Part shown: positions 49,320 to 61,300 of the stretch, one piece after another
Numbering within the stretch: position 1 is the first letter of the stretch
How the letters are laid out: each line of letters starts with the position of its first letter
Assembly: GCA_029582155.1 (NCBI GenBank)
Contig: CM055895.1
Coordinates: 9,929,544-9,993,543 of the forward strand
Length of the DNA stretch: 64,000 nt
Reading direction: 5' to 3'
Origin: Panopea generosa
Taxonomy: Eukaryota > Mollusca > Bivalvia > Adapedonta > Hiatellidae
Translations under genes and position numbers: made by a program
Notes under the pieces: generated by a model
The model's input: the letters and a program-made list of their open reading frames with translations, nothing else
Told to the model about the DNA's origin: nothing
Database searches by the model: none

Positions 49320-50200
49320 CCTACAACATTAAGCAGAAATCAAACATATTGTTTAACCAGATGTGTTAAAAAGGCAGATGAGAAATAAGATTACATGGTC
49401 GGCAAGTAGCGGATTTTTTTCATTTTAAGCCCCGTTGTCAAGTTTAAAGCAAAACGTCATGAACATAGTCTTGAAAAGGAGGAATTTGTTCTAAATTTAG
49501 TTCAGTAATGAATGAAGTGGAGACCAGGGTTTATGTCTCTGTTTTCGTTATCTTTATAGTTATCAATTATCTCTTTTTTTCTATAAATAAGTGAATAAAT
49601 GTGCCATTTTGTTTAATGAATGTAAATGGTGTTGTTAGATATTCGTTTTAGTTTGAACTCTTCAAATATGTTCATGAACTTAAAGTCAAAATTTGTCCAA
49701 ATTAATAATACAAAAATGTAAATTGTCCTATATTCGGCTCCCCAGTATATATGTATTACTTATAATTTAAAAAATGCGTTGCTCTGTATTAACTTGTCAT
49801 TTTATTGAATAATAGTATATAAATGTATATATACATATTGTTATTATTACTATAATTATCATCATTATCATCATCATCATTATTACTACAAAGATTGTAT
49901 GAATCGCCACTATGTCACATTCTGACATTCCACTGCAATTAAAGTAATATGCCTGCATGATACTCTCTTAAAACTTAGATTTGTATTTGTCTGTTATTTG
50001 CACATGTCTCTAATATCCTGGAGGCATTATTTTAATCCACAGAGAAAGAATTAATTGTTTGCAAACAGTAGACTATTCAGACTCATTATTTCAGTAAACC
50101 AAGTAATAATCTACATTTACCAGACATCGTCCATATCATATTGCGTCGTGATGCAAATTACAAATTACAGTCATTAGCGTCTAAACTGTAATTGGCCTGA
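49320..50200 (+). repeat. Diverged dispersed duplication, copy a
   Basis: Collinear similarity with 52860-53650: ATAAGATTACATGGTCGGCAAGTAGCGGA against ATAAGATTACATGTCGAGCACATAGCGGA, AATTTGTTCTAAATTTAGTT against GATAAATTCTAAATGTGGTT, and CATGAACTTAAAGTC against CATGAAGTTAAAGCT. Similarity fades toward 50200, so the right limit is approximate. Confidence 0.6.
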
Positions 50201-50216
50201 ATCAGGCTGTCAATAG

Positions 50217-50360
50217 AAAACGAAAGCAGATTTACACAAGCTTTAAAGCTTTTTTTCTGTATCCTTTCCACAGCATATATTAAATGCATTACTTTATTGC
50301 TTCATTGTTAAATGTATCTAAATACATGCACTAATGTACATAATATATTGTTTACATTCA
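50217..50360 (+). mobile_element. 3' end of the 28.7-kb LINE family
   Basis: GCAGATTTACACAAGCTTTAAAGCTTTT, TGTATCCTTTCCACA, ATTGCTTCATTGTTAAATGTATCTAAATA and AATATATTGTTTA match the last 140 bases of the LINE at 30580-30715. Only the 3' untranslated end is present, a typical severely 5'-truncated insertion. Confidence 0.88.
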
Positions 50361-50559
50361 TCAAAAACGCCGATAATCCAATCAGCCATCGATAGTCGTT
50401 GCTACACCACTAATTTTCGTAGAAAAGCTAGCAATGCCTTGTAAACAGTATAATTTATATATTAAATTGTATGCGAAATGACGAATCGCTTTGAGATACA
50501 AGTATACAATTATATTTTATATTTGTTCTAAGGACGATTGATATATTTTTCGTGCGCAC

Positions 50560-50970
50560 CAACTCCGCGCACAAAGGGAAGCAAATTTTGTCGAGACCTG
50601 CCAGAGTCACTAAATAATCATTTACGGATACGACTTAATTTGATCTCTTATATTGTGTTCAATATATGAAATATGTATACTGATATAAAATAATTGCTTA
50701 TAGCAATTTAACCTGAATACGAATAATAATAGAAATCTTAATTTTGATACAAATATGTTCATATAGTATAAAAACGTTAATTTTGTAACTGCAATTTATT
50801 GAACAATAGCAAATTTTATAGAGCTATTATTTTCTCAAATTACGCGGTAAGGCGCATTTTTTACTTTTATTTCCAAATTAATAGGTATCAAAGAGTAGTT
50901 TCTGAGGTTTAAGCAAAATTTATCCATACACTATATCAAAATATTAAAAAAAACGCTATATTTTTATTTC
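50560..50970 (+). repeat. Dispersed module shared with 26030-26460
   Basis: Collinear with the C1-specific module (GCGCACAAAGGGAAGC, TTTTGTCGAGACCTGCCAG, ATCATTTACGGATACG, CTCAAATTACGCGGTAA, AAAATTTATCCATACACT). Here it stands alone, outside any composite unit. Confidence 0.8.
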
Positions 50971-51339
50971 AAAATTTCATAAAATTCTATCCATAGAAAA
51001 GTTGTGACAAAAAGCGTAGCAATTTTCGTTTCTAAAACACTAAAACAAGTTGTGGCTATAAATTGTACACAACTCTGGTGCGAAAATCAGATGAATATAA
51101 CTTTATGTCATCATTTGGCATATTTATCGAGTTTGCATTTACGTTGCTACATGTAAATTAAATAAATTCCTTATATCATAATATACACAATTTACCTTCA
51201 AGAGTATTATAACTTCAAACTAAGTTCCCGCACATTCTGCCCTTAATAGCCAATATATCAGATATTTTCATTCCGGTTACTTTTCAGGTTATTTCACAGC
51301 TACATATTGGAAATGCTGATTAATAATAGCTAGATAGTG

Positions 51340-51520
51340 TGTAGATCGGACCCAGCTCTCCCAACTGAATCCCTTCAAAAGCAATGTTTGGGAAAGCCAC
51401 ATTTGAGCAAGCTGATTGGTTAATTGCTTCAATTGATATCTGAATGACGCCACAGTCTAATAAGTGTTCAATTGCTATGAAGTTGGCACGCGAGCAGTTC
51501 ATATAAGTTCTGAGCTTTCA
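51340..51520 (+). repeat. Dispersed module, copy 4 of 4
   Basis: GTAGATCGGACCCAGCTCTCCCAACTGAAT, GAAAGCCACATTTGAGCAAGCTGATTGGTTAATTGCT and GTTCAATTGCTATGAAGTTG match 9780-9960 and 33420-33600. It stands alone here. Confidence 0.8.
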
Positions 51521-51799
51521 TCAAACTCGAGCTATGATGAATAAGTATACACTAATAAACTTAGCTAATTGCTATCAATTGTGGGAAAGGCCTAGATTTA
51601 ATTTTTCATTTGGGGTTACTATTGGCGAAATAAATTATTTGATTACAAGACTTCTCTCAGAATTACATTGTACATTTTAACACGTTAATTCAAACTACAT
51701 AGAGTTATGCGTCCACACATAACGTATGCTATTTAGAATAAAAAGGGTTCGTTTTACAAATTTTGTAATCCAATTTTATTAAAACAAGTTTTGAACTCT

Positions 51800-52160
51800 A
51801 TACACCAGGTATTACAACGAAATCTACACCAGCTTGCTGCCGTTTAGATTTGCTTAAGTATATCTAAATCATTCAATGAATTGCCTTACGAAGTTTTTGC
51901 AAAACTGTTTGAGACAATAGTTTGGTCACTAGTAGCATATGGCTAAGCAGTATGGGAACACTAAAACTTCCGTATATAAATACCATTCAGAACCCTATCA
52001 TGTGTTAACTATTGTGAGCCTTCTGATGCTCGGACTGATGGCAACCAGTATTCTCAAGACAAAAGTGTCCTACCCAAAACTACTGGTGTGGATAGACTAT
52101 GTAGTATGAAGAATAAATCGAAATGTGTTAATACCACTGATCAGTCCTGAATGATTAAAA
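51800..52160 (+). mobile_element. LINE C-terminal coding relic
   Basis: A frame reads ISKSFNELPYEVFAKLFETIVWSLVAYG then a stop and AVWEH, close to the region after the reverse transcriptase in many LINEs (P-x-V-x-KLFD-x-x-V-x-PI-x-YG-x-x-VWG). Shifted frames further on include VSYPKLLVWIDYVV and RINRN, compatible with the following part. It is short and broken, and no other part of the element is nearby. Confidence 0.5.
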
Positions 52161-52859
52161 ATGTAATTTACTAACGCTGCATTTGTTTTGTTTTGTTTAC
52201 ACATACATTAAAATGTTCATGTGTTACCAGTAGAGCACTTAACGCTGAATTTGGTCACTTGTTAAATATATCTTGAAAATAATATATATATATATATGCC
52301 AATGTTTCAGTTTTGAACACTTCATAAGGTAGTTCATATATGTCATAGAATGCCGTAGAATTTTCCATCTTGCTTTAACACATGTGCATTTGACACTATG
52401 TATACTTATATCACATAATGATTATGGCCACGTCTTGGTTCTAAAATGTTTTAGAATGTTAATCTGTTTGTTATTGTCCGAGTCAAACAATATTTAATTA
52501 GGTACATTAGCAGGGCAGAAACATACACAGGTTGGAGTATTCCTAAAGCCTAACATTTCTTCTTGATTCATAGTAACTTACCTCTAAGACAGAGAATGAA
52601 AACATTATGTTTGATATAATTGTTGCATTTCAAAGCAATTATCTTGCCTTCATGCGGCAATGGTCAGTGTTTACATTGTAAAGTATAGGAAAGAGACGGC
52701 AATATTTAGACATTTACTTATTGCCCCTTATCACATCGTAGTTATACAGAATCTAATCCATATAGAAACATTTGGTTGAAAATAATTTAAATACTGGCGG
52801 ATAGATAATCCGGAATCTATGGTAGCGGCATGTTAAAGAAATGTCAGATATCTTGTGTT

Positions 52860-53650
52860 CCGGGAATGTTGTCAGAAAAAGGCGATACATAAGATTACAT
52901 GTCGAGCACATAGCGGAAGTGGGAGTTTTAACTTGAGTTGATTATACAGACCCATTATAACTAAAGACAGGGTGCCATTGACAGAGTGTTGAAAATGAGG
53001 GATAAATTCTAAATGTGGTTAAGTAGTGAGACTTTTGTTGGAAGAAGTGGCAAGGCTTTGTGTCAGTATTTTCAAAAGCATTTTAGCTATTAACACAGAC
53101 TTGCTTTTTGATATTTCGTCACTTTATACACGAAACGGACGTCAGAAAACTAGTTTAACAATATAGTTTAATATTTATAATAAGCAATCTAATTTAAACT
53201 TGTCTAAAAGGCTCATGAAGTTAAAGCTCTTAATCGCTTAAAATCAATACTAAAACAAAAAATGATTTTATTTTGCTAAATTGTCGTTCATTAGCAAATG
53301 GACTAAATTCAATTTCTTTTACTTCTACCAATAAAATCACAAAAAAAAATCATTAAAGATTATGCTGTAAAACCTGAAACGCCATTATATTTAACTTAAG
53401 CACATTCTAATATCGTGTTACATATACTCAAAATATCACCATTGTCTTGTCTCATAACTTAGAATTTGTTACCTTAAAACTAATGTGTATCTATTTTTCT
53501 CTGAAGCATGCTTTAAATGCATGGACATATGTAAATTGTTATCACAAATAAGAACCGTCAGATTCATTGATTAAGAAATTCCATTAACAAGCACCATTTA
53601 CAAGACCGCGTGTTATAATATCTCACAGTGTTGCATATTACTTCAAACTT
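52860..53650 (+). repeat. Diverged dispersed duplication, copy b
   Basis: This is the partner of 49320-50200. The order of matching landmarks is the same, but indels are frequent and identity is low, so it is an old duplication or a dispersed repeat of unknown class. No coding character was seen. Confidence 0.58.
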
Positions 53651-56099
53651 GTGTCATTAAAATCTTACACATGGAATAAACTAAATAAAAAATCGGAAAT
53701 AATTACTTTTTGGTGTGAAGCTTTGTAAAATGTAATTTAAAACACATATGCTTGGCGTCTACATTGAATACATTGTGTCTCAGATATAGCTTGTTTTACT
53801 AAAAAATGACAACTTGTCTTCAAATTTGTGAACGTTAATCACTACCATAATATTACTGTAGCAAAGTAGTTTAGTCACCATCAGTTTCTTTACAAAAAGA
53901 TATGTAATGAATAATGAACGTGCTAGTAAATACGTTGATTTATTTTCTCTTTAGACAACAGTTACAGACTGAGTTAAACGTGATGGTTTTTAGTATGATG
54001 TGCTTCTGTTATTGATTAAGAAATGTCCACTTTATCTTAACGTCCTTTTAACAAATGTTTATATGTAATTGCAATAGAAATGACTAATCAATGATCAATA
54101 ACTGTAAAAGTTAAAATAAATTATGAATGAAATCTAAATAGATGGAACTTGTATGAAACATATTTATAAATCTGATAAATAAAGTAACATAAGTCAAACA
54201 TAAAAATCCCAAATCTGACTGAAATATGCTTTAAAATGCGTCAAAATTAAAAAATCTGATATACTAAATGATACATTTGAAACGTCTTTTTAACCGGTTA
54301 ATATAACAGGCAAGTCTTATGTTGTGCACATGGAGAAAATAAGAGAATAAATTGTACTTTTTTTAACGGTATGAAAGCGACTAGCCAGTTTGGTTCAAAC
54401 ACATAGGCGAACCAGAAATGTATCAAAACGAGTTTTGTCCATTCAATAAAACATGTATTAAGCATCTCCTTAATGACAATTTTTAATATACTATTTGAAA
54501 TTTGATATATCCAGATGAGTTTTTTGTTTGACCTCTACATAAAAATCGAGCATTTACGACGAAAACAATAACAGATGAAAATGTTATTAAACACGATGTG
54601 AAATATATCCACGTATTGCAAATAATAGATTCAAAGCGTGGACTGCACATTTTTCAGTATATTTTTAGACTTAAGCAGGTTTTAAATCATGGGCACTAAT
54701 AAGATTTTTTATTACATAGGATCATTATACATGTTCAATAGCAATCACCAAATCAGATTCTGTTCAAACGTTGTTATGAGCTTAGTAATATTTTTAAATG
54801 CAATATCGGAGTTAAGCAGGGTAAAAACTTATCTCAATTTCCATTTCAAATTCAATACTTTTGTATAAATGTGCACATGTTTATAATAGGTAATGTTAAA
54901 TGTGTATGTTTTTAGTGTACATGCTAGCAATAGAAGTGAGCTACAAAGTATATATTAAGACCAAATATTTTAGCAAAATATTGTAAAATATGTAAATTAG
55001 GTGTAAATACGATAACAAAAAGCTCGCGTTCGATTACCTGAAAATATATTATTTTATTATGATTTTTATGCAGCATGCTTTGATGAACTTTCTTTTAAAA
55101 TTATAATATAATTTATCGTTATTTCATCTATAATTTGAACAAGATTCTGAATTTCTATTAAGATTGACAACATGCCAATAGATTATAGCACAACTTCTCA
55201 CCGATGTCAAATTTCAGCTTTATATGTAGTTTGATATAGTCTTGATTAGCAATGTAAACACTTGTGAAATCAAAGTGATTAGTTATTCAGTATAAACAGT
55301 AACATATTTCAAACTTCACTTTTATGTTAATACCTTCAAAGACTAAGTGATTATAACAATGTGAGAGGGAATACATATTGCTGATTGTATATATTTTATT
55401 ACATATAGTGCATTTTAAAACCTAGCATATTTTGTTGGTTGTTTTCACTTATGTTTTCCTTTGATGATTAATTGTTTGTCCTAACATATCCTGTGCATTG
55501 TGTAAAGCTAGCACCTGTTTAGTTTTCAAGAGTGGATTGTTAATTATTCATGGATATAAATAATAGGATTTGTCGAGTAAAAGACTAAATCTGGTTATTG
55601 AAGGAGGAAACTCTAAGTACCTATATTCATGTATTTGCGTCATTATTATGTTGAAGTGATTATTACGGGACTCCGTTTTGTCAACTGCCTTTTTCAAGAA
55701 TTCCCGGTTTCATGAGGCGAACCGCAAAACTAATCGCAAAAAAAATATTGATAATCCATTGGGTTTTTATGTAATGCAAAAGTTAACTTGACATATTTGT
55801 ACTTTTAATTCTATTTGATGCTATTACATATATCATAACTGTTTTTTCACCTTGATGTTCCTGGATTTTGATGGATTTTGAACGAGTACGAAAACCAATG
55901 ACAAGACGCGACGTAGCGTACTCGGATTTCGTCATCGGCAAAAGAACGTTACCAACCGTTTTGGTTTTAAACGATGTTGGAAATAACGAAGCAGTTTATT
56001 ATTTAAATTTATGATAAATGGTTAAAGTATCATGTGGTAGCTTGTGTCCAGCTTGTAGTTGCTTGTGGGCAGGATTGGTCGACACGATGGATTTCATTG
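53651..56099. other. AT-rich stretch, no gene seen
   Basis: No frame or tandem repeat of note. CGAGTACG (55883-55890) and CGTACTCG (55917-55924) form a perfect 8-base inverted pair within a GC-richer patch (55880-55990) that also holds GACGCGACG. Nothing else was recognised. Confidence 0.45.
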
Positions 56100-56240
56100 T
56101 GAATACAATCAGACCTGTTTAAACGGTCACCTCTATTAAGTGGTCACCTATCTTAGGCAACCAAATCTTATATTGTCCACGTCAATGCTTTCAGAGTAAA
56201 ATAACCTGTACTGGGCAACAGTCATTAAAATAGGTCCTCT
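56100..56240 (+). repeat. Interspersed repeat with GGTCACCT motif
   Basis: AATCAGACCTGTTTAAACGGTCACCTCTATTAAGTGGTCACCTAT resembles a motif I recall from interspersed repeats in several marine invertebrates (AGACCTGTATTAAGCGGTCACC). Its class is unclear to me. It stands upstream of the DIRS fossil and may be unrelated to it. Confidence 0.35.
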
Positions 56241-56402
56241 TGCTAATTCCCTTGACTGGCTGCATTTATAACTTTATTGTGGCATCAACACATAATTAAA
56301 GCCATATTGGAGAATGTTTTGACTGATTATATTTTGTAAATGACGATAAGGTACTTTATATATATATATTTGTATTATATAAATACTGAATTTTAGCAAA
56401 TA

Positions 56403-58665
56403 TTGTATTTATATGCGGCAAGTCTATATTCCAGAACAATGCCAAAGAGGCCATCTAAAAGTCCTTACGCCCGTTGGAGGCCTTCGAAATCCATCCCAAA
56501 CCATGTGCCAGAGCCTCCAGCCCCCATACCTGCGGCGGTTGAGCAGCAGTTAGTGTCGCCAGATGTCGTCAGGGAGGTCGTGCGGCAAGTGACGCCACAA
56601 ATAATTCAGTCGCTTGGTACTCGAATGTCAGCAGACGTGCCAGTGGATGTAACAGCTGCTGGAACCACTGAGGATGTACAGGGTAATACTAATAGCATAT
56701 TAAGCTACAGTGACGATCTTGGCAGCCAAGTAAGTGTTGCATTGCGACAAAAAATCTTAAATGGGGATTTTGTGGATCTTGGGCTGCTGATAAACAATGC
56801 TGCTGCCAATGCGGACTCCAGTAATAGAGTATGTGTGGTTGAAGGTCAGTTGGTCTTGCAGTCTCGATCTTCTGCTTCTAAAATTACCGATATTAGGCAG
56901 TGGTCAGATGCTTTTTTGGTGTACATAAGTCTGTTCTAAGCTTGTCACCCAGAGGCCACTCAGGGCCTTTTGAAGTACATGAGCACCATTTGATTGGGTG
57001 CTCAACATTATGGGGGTCTTGGGTGGAAATTCTATGATGAGCAGTTTAGAATTAAGAAAGCCCGTGATCCAAATACCAGTTGGGGCATTGTTGACCAGGA
57101 GCTCTGGCTTCTTTATATGTTCCATACACCATCTACTGATGGTAAAAAGAGCACACTTGTAAGAAAGTGTTACGATTTTAACAATAACTGGTGTAATAAG
57201 TCGATGTGTACTTTTAGACATATTTGCTTGCGCTGTTCGGGCGCTCACCCCGCATGGCGTTGCAACACAGGTGGGATAGTGCAACATAATATGGCAATAC
57301 TTCTAATTTTAGGCCTGGCAACAGTTTCCAGCGAGGTACACGTTTTTCGCCACGTCCAAGCCGACCCAGCTTCAGAGCAATCGCACCTGTTCAAGGTTTA
57401 CCACGTGGTTTCCCCAGATATGGCGCCCCTCGGCAATACTCCAATTCGAATTGAGTCATTGAGTCGAGCTATGGAATATTATCCAGAGCATGCAGTCAAA
57501 AAGGAATTAATAGATGGGTTTAAATTTGGCTTCCCTCTGTACTACAGTGGTCCAAGGGTTCCAACATACTGTAAAAACCTAGTTTCCGTTAAAAGTAACG
57601 AAAAAGTTGCCTTTGATTTAGTGAATAAAGAAGTAGCTTTAGGTAGAATGGCAGGCCCTTTTGAGGATAAGCCATTACCCAATATTAGATTATCTCCCAT
57701 TGGTATTGTGCCTAAAAAGGACAAAACTTTTCGACTCATACAACATTTGTCACATCCTCCTGGTTCAAGCGTTAACTACTTTATCAGTGAAGAGCTGTGT
57801 AAAGTTCATTACACCTCATTTGATGAAGCAGTGTCTATGGTCAGTACCCTTGGACAGGGGGCCCTATAAGGTAAAATGGATATTAAATCGGTATTTAGGT
57901 TATTGCCAGTCAGTCCATCAGACTATGAGCTACTGGGTTTTAGTTAAGGAGGAAAGTACTTTTATGACATGTGTCTTCCTATGGGATGTTCTATTTCCTG
58001 CTCTCTTTTTGAAAATTTTTCAACCTTTTTGGAGTGGGCAATAAAACAAAGGGTAGAGCATGGTTGTGTTCTTCACTATTTGGATGATTTTTTGTTTGGT
58101 GGCAAGAAAGAGTCCAATGAATGCAGAACGTTAATGTGTTCATTTGACAATTTTATGTTTAGAGATTGGTGTCCCTGTTGCAAGTGATAAAACTTTTGGT
58201 CCTACACAGGTATTGTCATTTTTAGGTCTAGAAATTGACTCACTTGAAATAAAAGTCAGAATTCCCTCCGAAAAGCTAAACGAATTAGGACAATGCTTAA
58301 GTGATGTTTTAAATAAACAGAAAGTAACACTTAAAGTTTTGCAGGCACTAACACTTAAAGTTTTGCAGGCACTTACCGGCTTGTTAAATTTTTGTTTGCG
58401 GGCAATCCCAGCGGCTCGTGCTTTTTGCAGGCTTTTTTATGATGCTATGTCCGGGATCACTAGACAGCATCATTTTATTAGGGTTACAGCTTCTTTAAAA
58501 GAGGATATCAAAATGTTACTAATATTTCTTGACTGTTTTAATGGCATTTGCTATTTCTCTGAATCAGAATTGGTCAACAGTCGAGAATTGCAGCTTTTCA
58601 CTGTTGCGACGGGTAATGCTACTAGCGGCATGTAATGCAGTATTTCGCGGTCACAGCACCATTAA
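56403..58665 (+). mobile_element. DIRS-family retrotransposon fossil, largest copy
   Basis: A gag-like first frame starts near 56440 (MPKRPSKSPYARWRPSK) and runs to about 57290. It includes YDEQFRIKKARDP, ELWLLY and a zinc-knuckle-like C-x-x-C, H, C cluster near 57200-57265. From about 57400 a DIRS-type reverse transcriptase can be recognised: YYPEHAVKKELIDGFKFGFPLYY, GRMAGPFEDKPLPNIRLSPIGIVPKKDKTFRLIQHLSHPPGSSVNY, a catalytic HYLDDFLFGG block near 58075, FLGLEIDS and LLNFCLRAIPAARAF. Recognisable sequence stops near 58665 at the entry to RNase H. The recombinase and both termini were not found. The copy is broken in several places and 3' truncated. Close likeness to family blocks suggests moderate age. 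Confidence 0.88.
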
Positions 58666-60569
58666 ATGATCATTGTTTGTGGACATTTCGAAGGAAAGTT
58701 ATTCAAATCTTTGTGAACATCTGTACCCAGGTTTCACAGGATCAATTTTTTTCAGTGACAATTATAAACTGGTCTGTGATACTAACATACTATTTCTTAA
58801 TGACTTTCATGACTGCATATTTTGTATTCATATATTATAGAATCCATGGCCGGATAATATACCTGTCAGATCGGAATTACCGTCAGGACATTGTGAAAAC
58901 CAACTTTAATAACTTTTATTTCAAAGATAAAGTTGGATTCCAGCCATTTTTTTATAAACTGTGTTAACGTCTAAGTTTTATTCAATATATATTCTCTTTA
59001 AATGGACACCGCTGTTAAAGTGTGATTTTGAGTGGATTTATAATTATTGCTTTGGTGTTACTGTAACATTGTTACTTTAATTAATCAATATCATATATAT
59101 TGGAAACTTTTTTTGTTAATAAACTGAGTGACTTTAACACCAAATTAAAACTGATAGAAATTGACAAGTGTTGTCGTATTTGCTGTCTGTGTCTTTAACT
59201 TTTTCAATCTTCAACTTCATCATCATAACATTAATTCAAATTAGAAAATACTTGCTCACCGCATCTTCTTGTCTACTCACGAACAACCTCAGAATTATAA
59301 CGACAAAGAAAACACCATGGCTTAATATAATGCTCAGGAAATGATGTTAGAAATGATAAATAAGTATACCTGAGAATATTTTGACAGTTGGTGGTAATGT
59401 ATCGAAAGTATATATAACTCTTAATATAAAGAATATATACTAGTTATACCAGATTCTACAGTATTAATTTCGCTTCGCTGATATACGGGTTTAACATAAA
59501 TAAGACCCTGAATTATGTGAGTAATGTTTATGATTTTGATAAAGAAAATAGAAAGAAACAGTTAATTTACAAGTATGCAAGTGCTTGATTGGGGTAAAGA
59601 ATAGCGCGCAAAAAAACTTCAACATTTAAGATATTTCATAAAATGTCGGATAAATATATTACAGACCAAAGTAATAAATGCACTAAAAGTGTATTTGATG
59701 TTGAAAAAAAAACATTTCAAAACTAACCATAATACGAAATACGGGTGTATATTATTAAACGACAAACAAAAACAATCGATTTGATTTTAAAATCGGTCTG
59801 GCAGACTTCAAGACTTCATTAGAGCCCATTCATGTTTCAGCCATATCAACGTCATTCGGTATGTAAATAATAATAATACTTTATAAAAAGTATTTGTCAT
59901 TTGGAAGTATTTTTAAATTAAAAGTGGATTTTGTTCGAATCCAAAATGTATATTTATGCTGGTCCGGTTGCATCTAGCATCCAGACCAAATACATTGTAC
60001 ATGAGAACATTAATTTAAAACATTGTAACACAGTCTCGATGTTGATGTAAAGTAAGCATAAGTCATTTTCCATCTTCTTGTAGACGTTTTGATTTTCCGA
60101 TAAGATAAACTGGAAATGTATTAACGAACTCATATCTCATATCATGTATGATTTTTTTTACAAAATTGCAATAACTGTTTTATCCCATAATAGATGTCTA
60201 GATTAAACTCCAATCTGCATTATACTCATCAAGTTAAGTGCTTTATTTATTTTAATATATAATTATGGAATAAGAAGTTCATAGTTAATATTTGTTTTAC
60301 ATCGCTTGTGAAATTAGTTCATACAACTTAGACAACTTATTATTTCGAGCGTTATTTGTCTTAGTTGTAAGACATTGTTTCACAATCAATCGAAGTCAAA
60401 TAAATAAGCTTAAGCATATTATTTTGTGGCCAATTTTCTATTCACGTAATGCATATCTATTACTATTTCTAATGGGACACAGGCCTTCTGGAAGTAATAG
60501 AAATAAACATGTAAAAATCTTTAGTTTAAACTCATTTATTTTACTTCGATTGTGAAACAATACACTTTA
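58666..60569. other. AT-rich stretch, no gene seen
   Basis: This follows the point where the DIRS fossil ceases to be recognisable. No recombinase-like frame was seen. Small frames at 58635-58967 and 60292-60555 have no recognisable features. Confidence 0.45.
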
Positions 60570-60712
60570 AACAAATCAGAGTATTAATGGGTATAACAAG
60601 AATTGGGCTTTTGCAAGTGTCTTTCTCAAGGACATGACACATAGCATATTAAGCAATTAATGAAGATCAATATCACGACCCTCTGATCCGGGGTTTGATG
60701 TTCCTACCGCAA
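60570..60712 (-). mobile_element. Possible tRNA-derived SINE relic
   Basis: On the minus strand GCGGTAGGAACATCAAACCCCGGATCAGAGGGTCGTGAT resembles the D-loop to T-arm part of a tRNA-like head, with A-box-like start and a decayed B box. The body is not recognisable, so this is tentative. Confidence 0.35.
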
Positions 60713-61129
60713 CTTTTAATATTGTAATAAATATTTTAATAAAACAAAACACGAAATGTACGTTTTATGAAGTTCTTATTTGTCATTTATATATAATCTA
60801 ATACAATTTCTGATACTAGTATCGGCGCCCTCAATCATGCACCGGCTTCATCAGGACATGAAATGAGTATGTGCTGATAAAATGTAGGATAATCTTTATT
60901 ATTGTTTTCGGTTAACTTTTGAGACTATTTAAATTGTTCATTATGTTTAATCAAGCATTGTATCAATTTAGACTAATAAGCAGATTGGAACACAGTCATT
61001 AAGACGTACATTTAACAACATTCGAAGGACACGGAAACAACTGTAACATTAGTCGATGTGGATTTGTGGCAGAAATAGTCCTCAAGGCTGACAGAGTAGG
61101 ACCTATTCAACACGGACTATAATAATAAT

Positions 61130-61300
61130 AATACTGCTAATGAAGTAGATACATCGTTGATCTTTCACGCCAAAGGTTGCGGGTTCGATCCCTAACTCGA
61201 TCGGATACATCTTATAAACAACACTCGCTACTGGTTCTGCCAAAAAAGTGGACTCATTAACACAGGCGTAGAAACCGACGTCGGCGTCATTGCCAGTACA
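61130..61300 (+). mobile_element. tRNA-derived SINE
   Basis: A perfect B box in GGTTGCGGGTTCGATCCC (about 61176-61193) follows an A-box-like region with TACATCGTTGAT. The body ACTGGTTCTGCC (61230-61241) and AAAAGTGGACTCATTAACACAGG resembles the conserved central part of bivalve SINEs (CTGGTTCTACC, then GGAAACGGACTC). It is not a tRNA gene because no acceptor stem follows. Confidence 0.68.
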
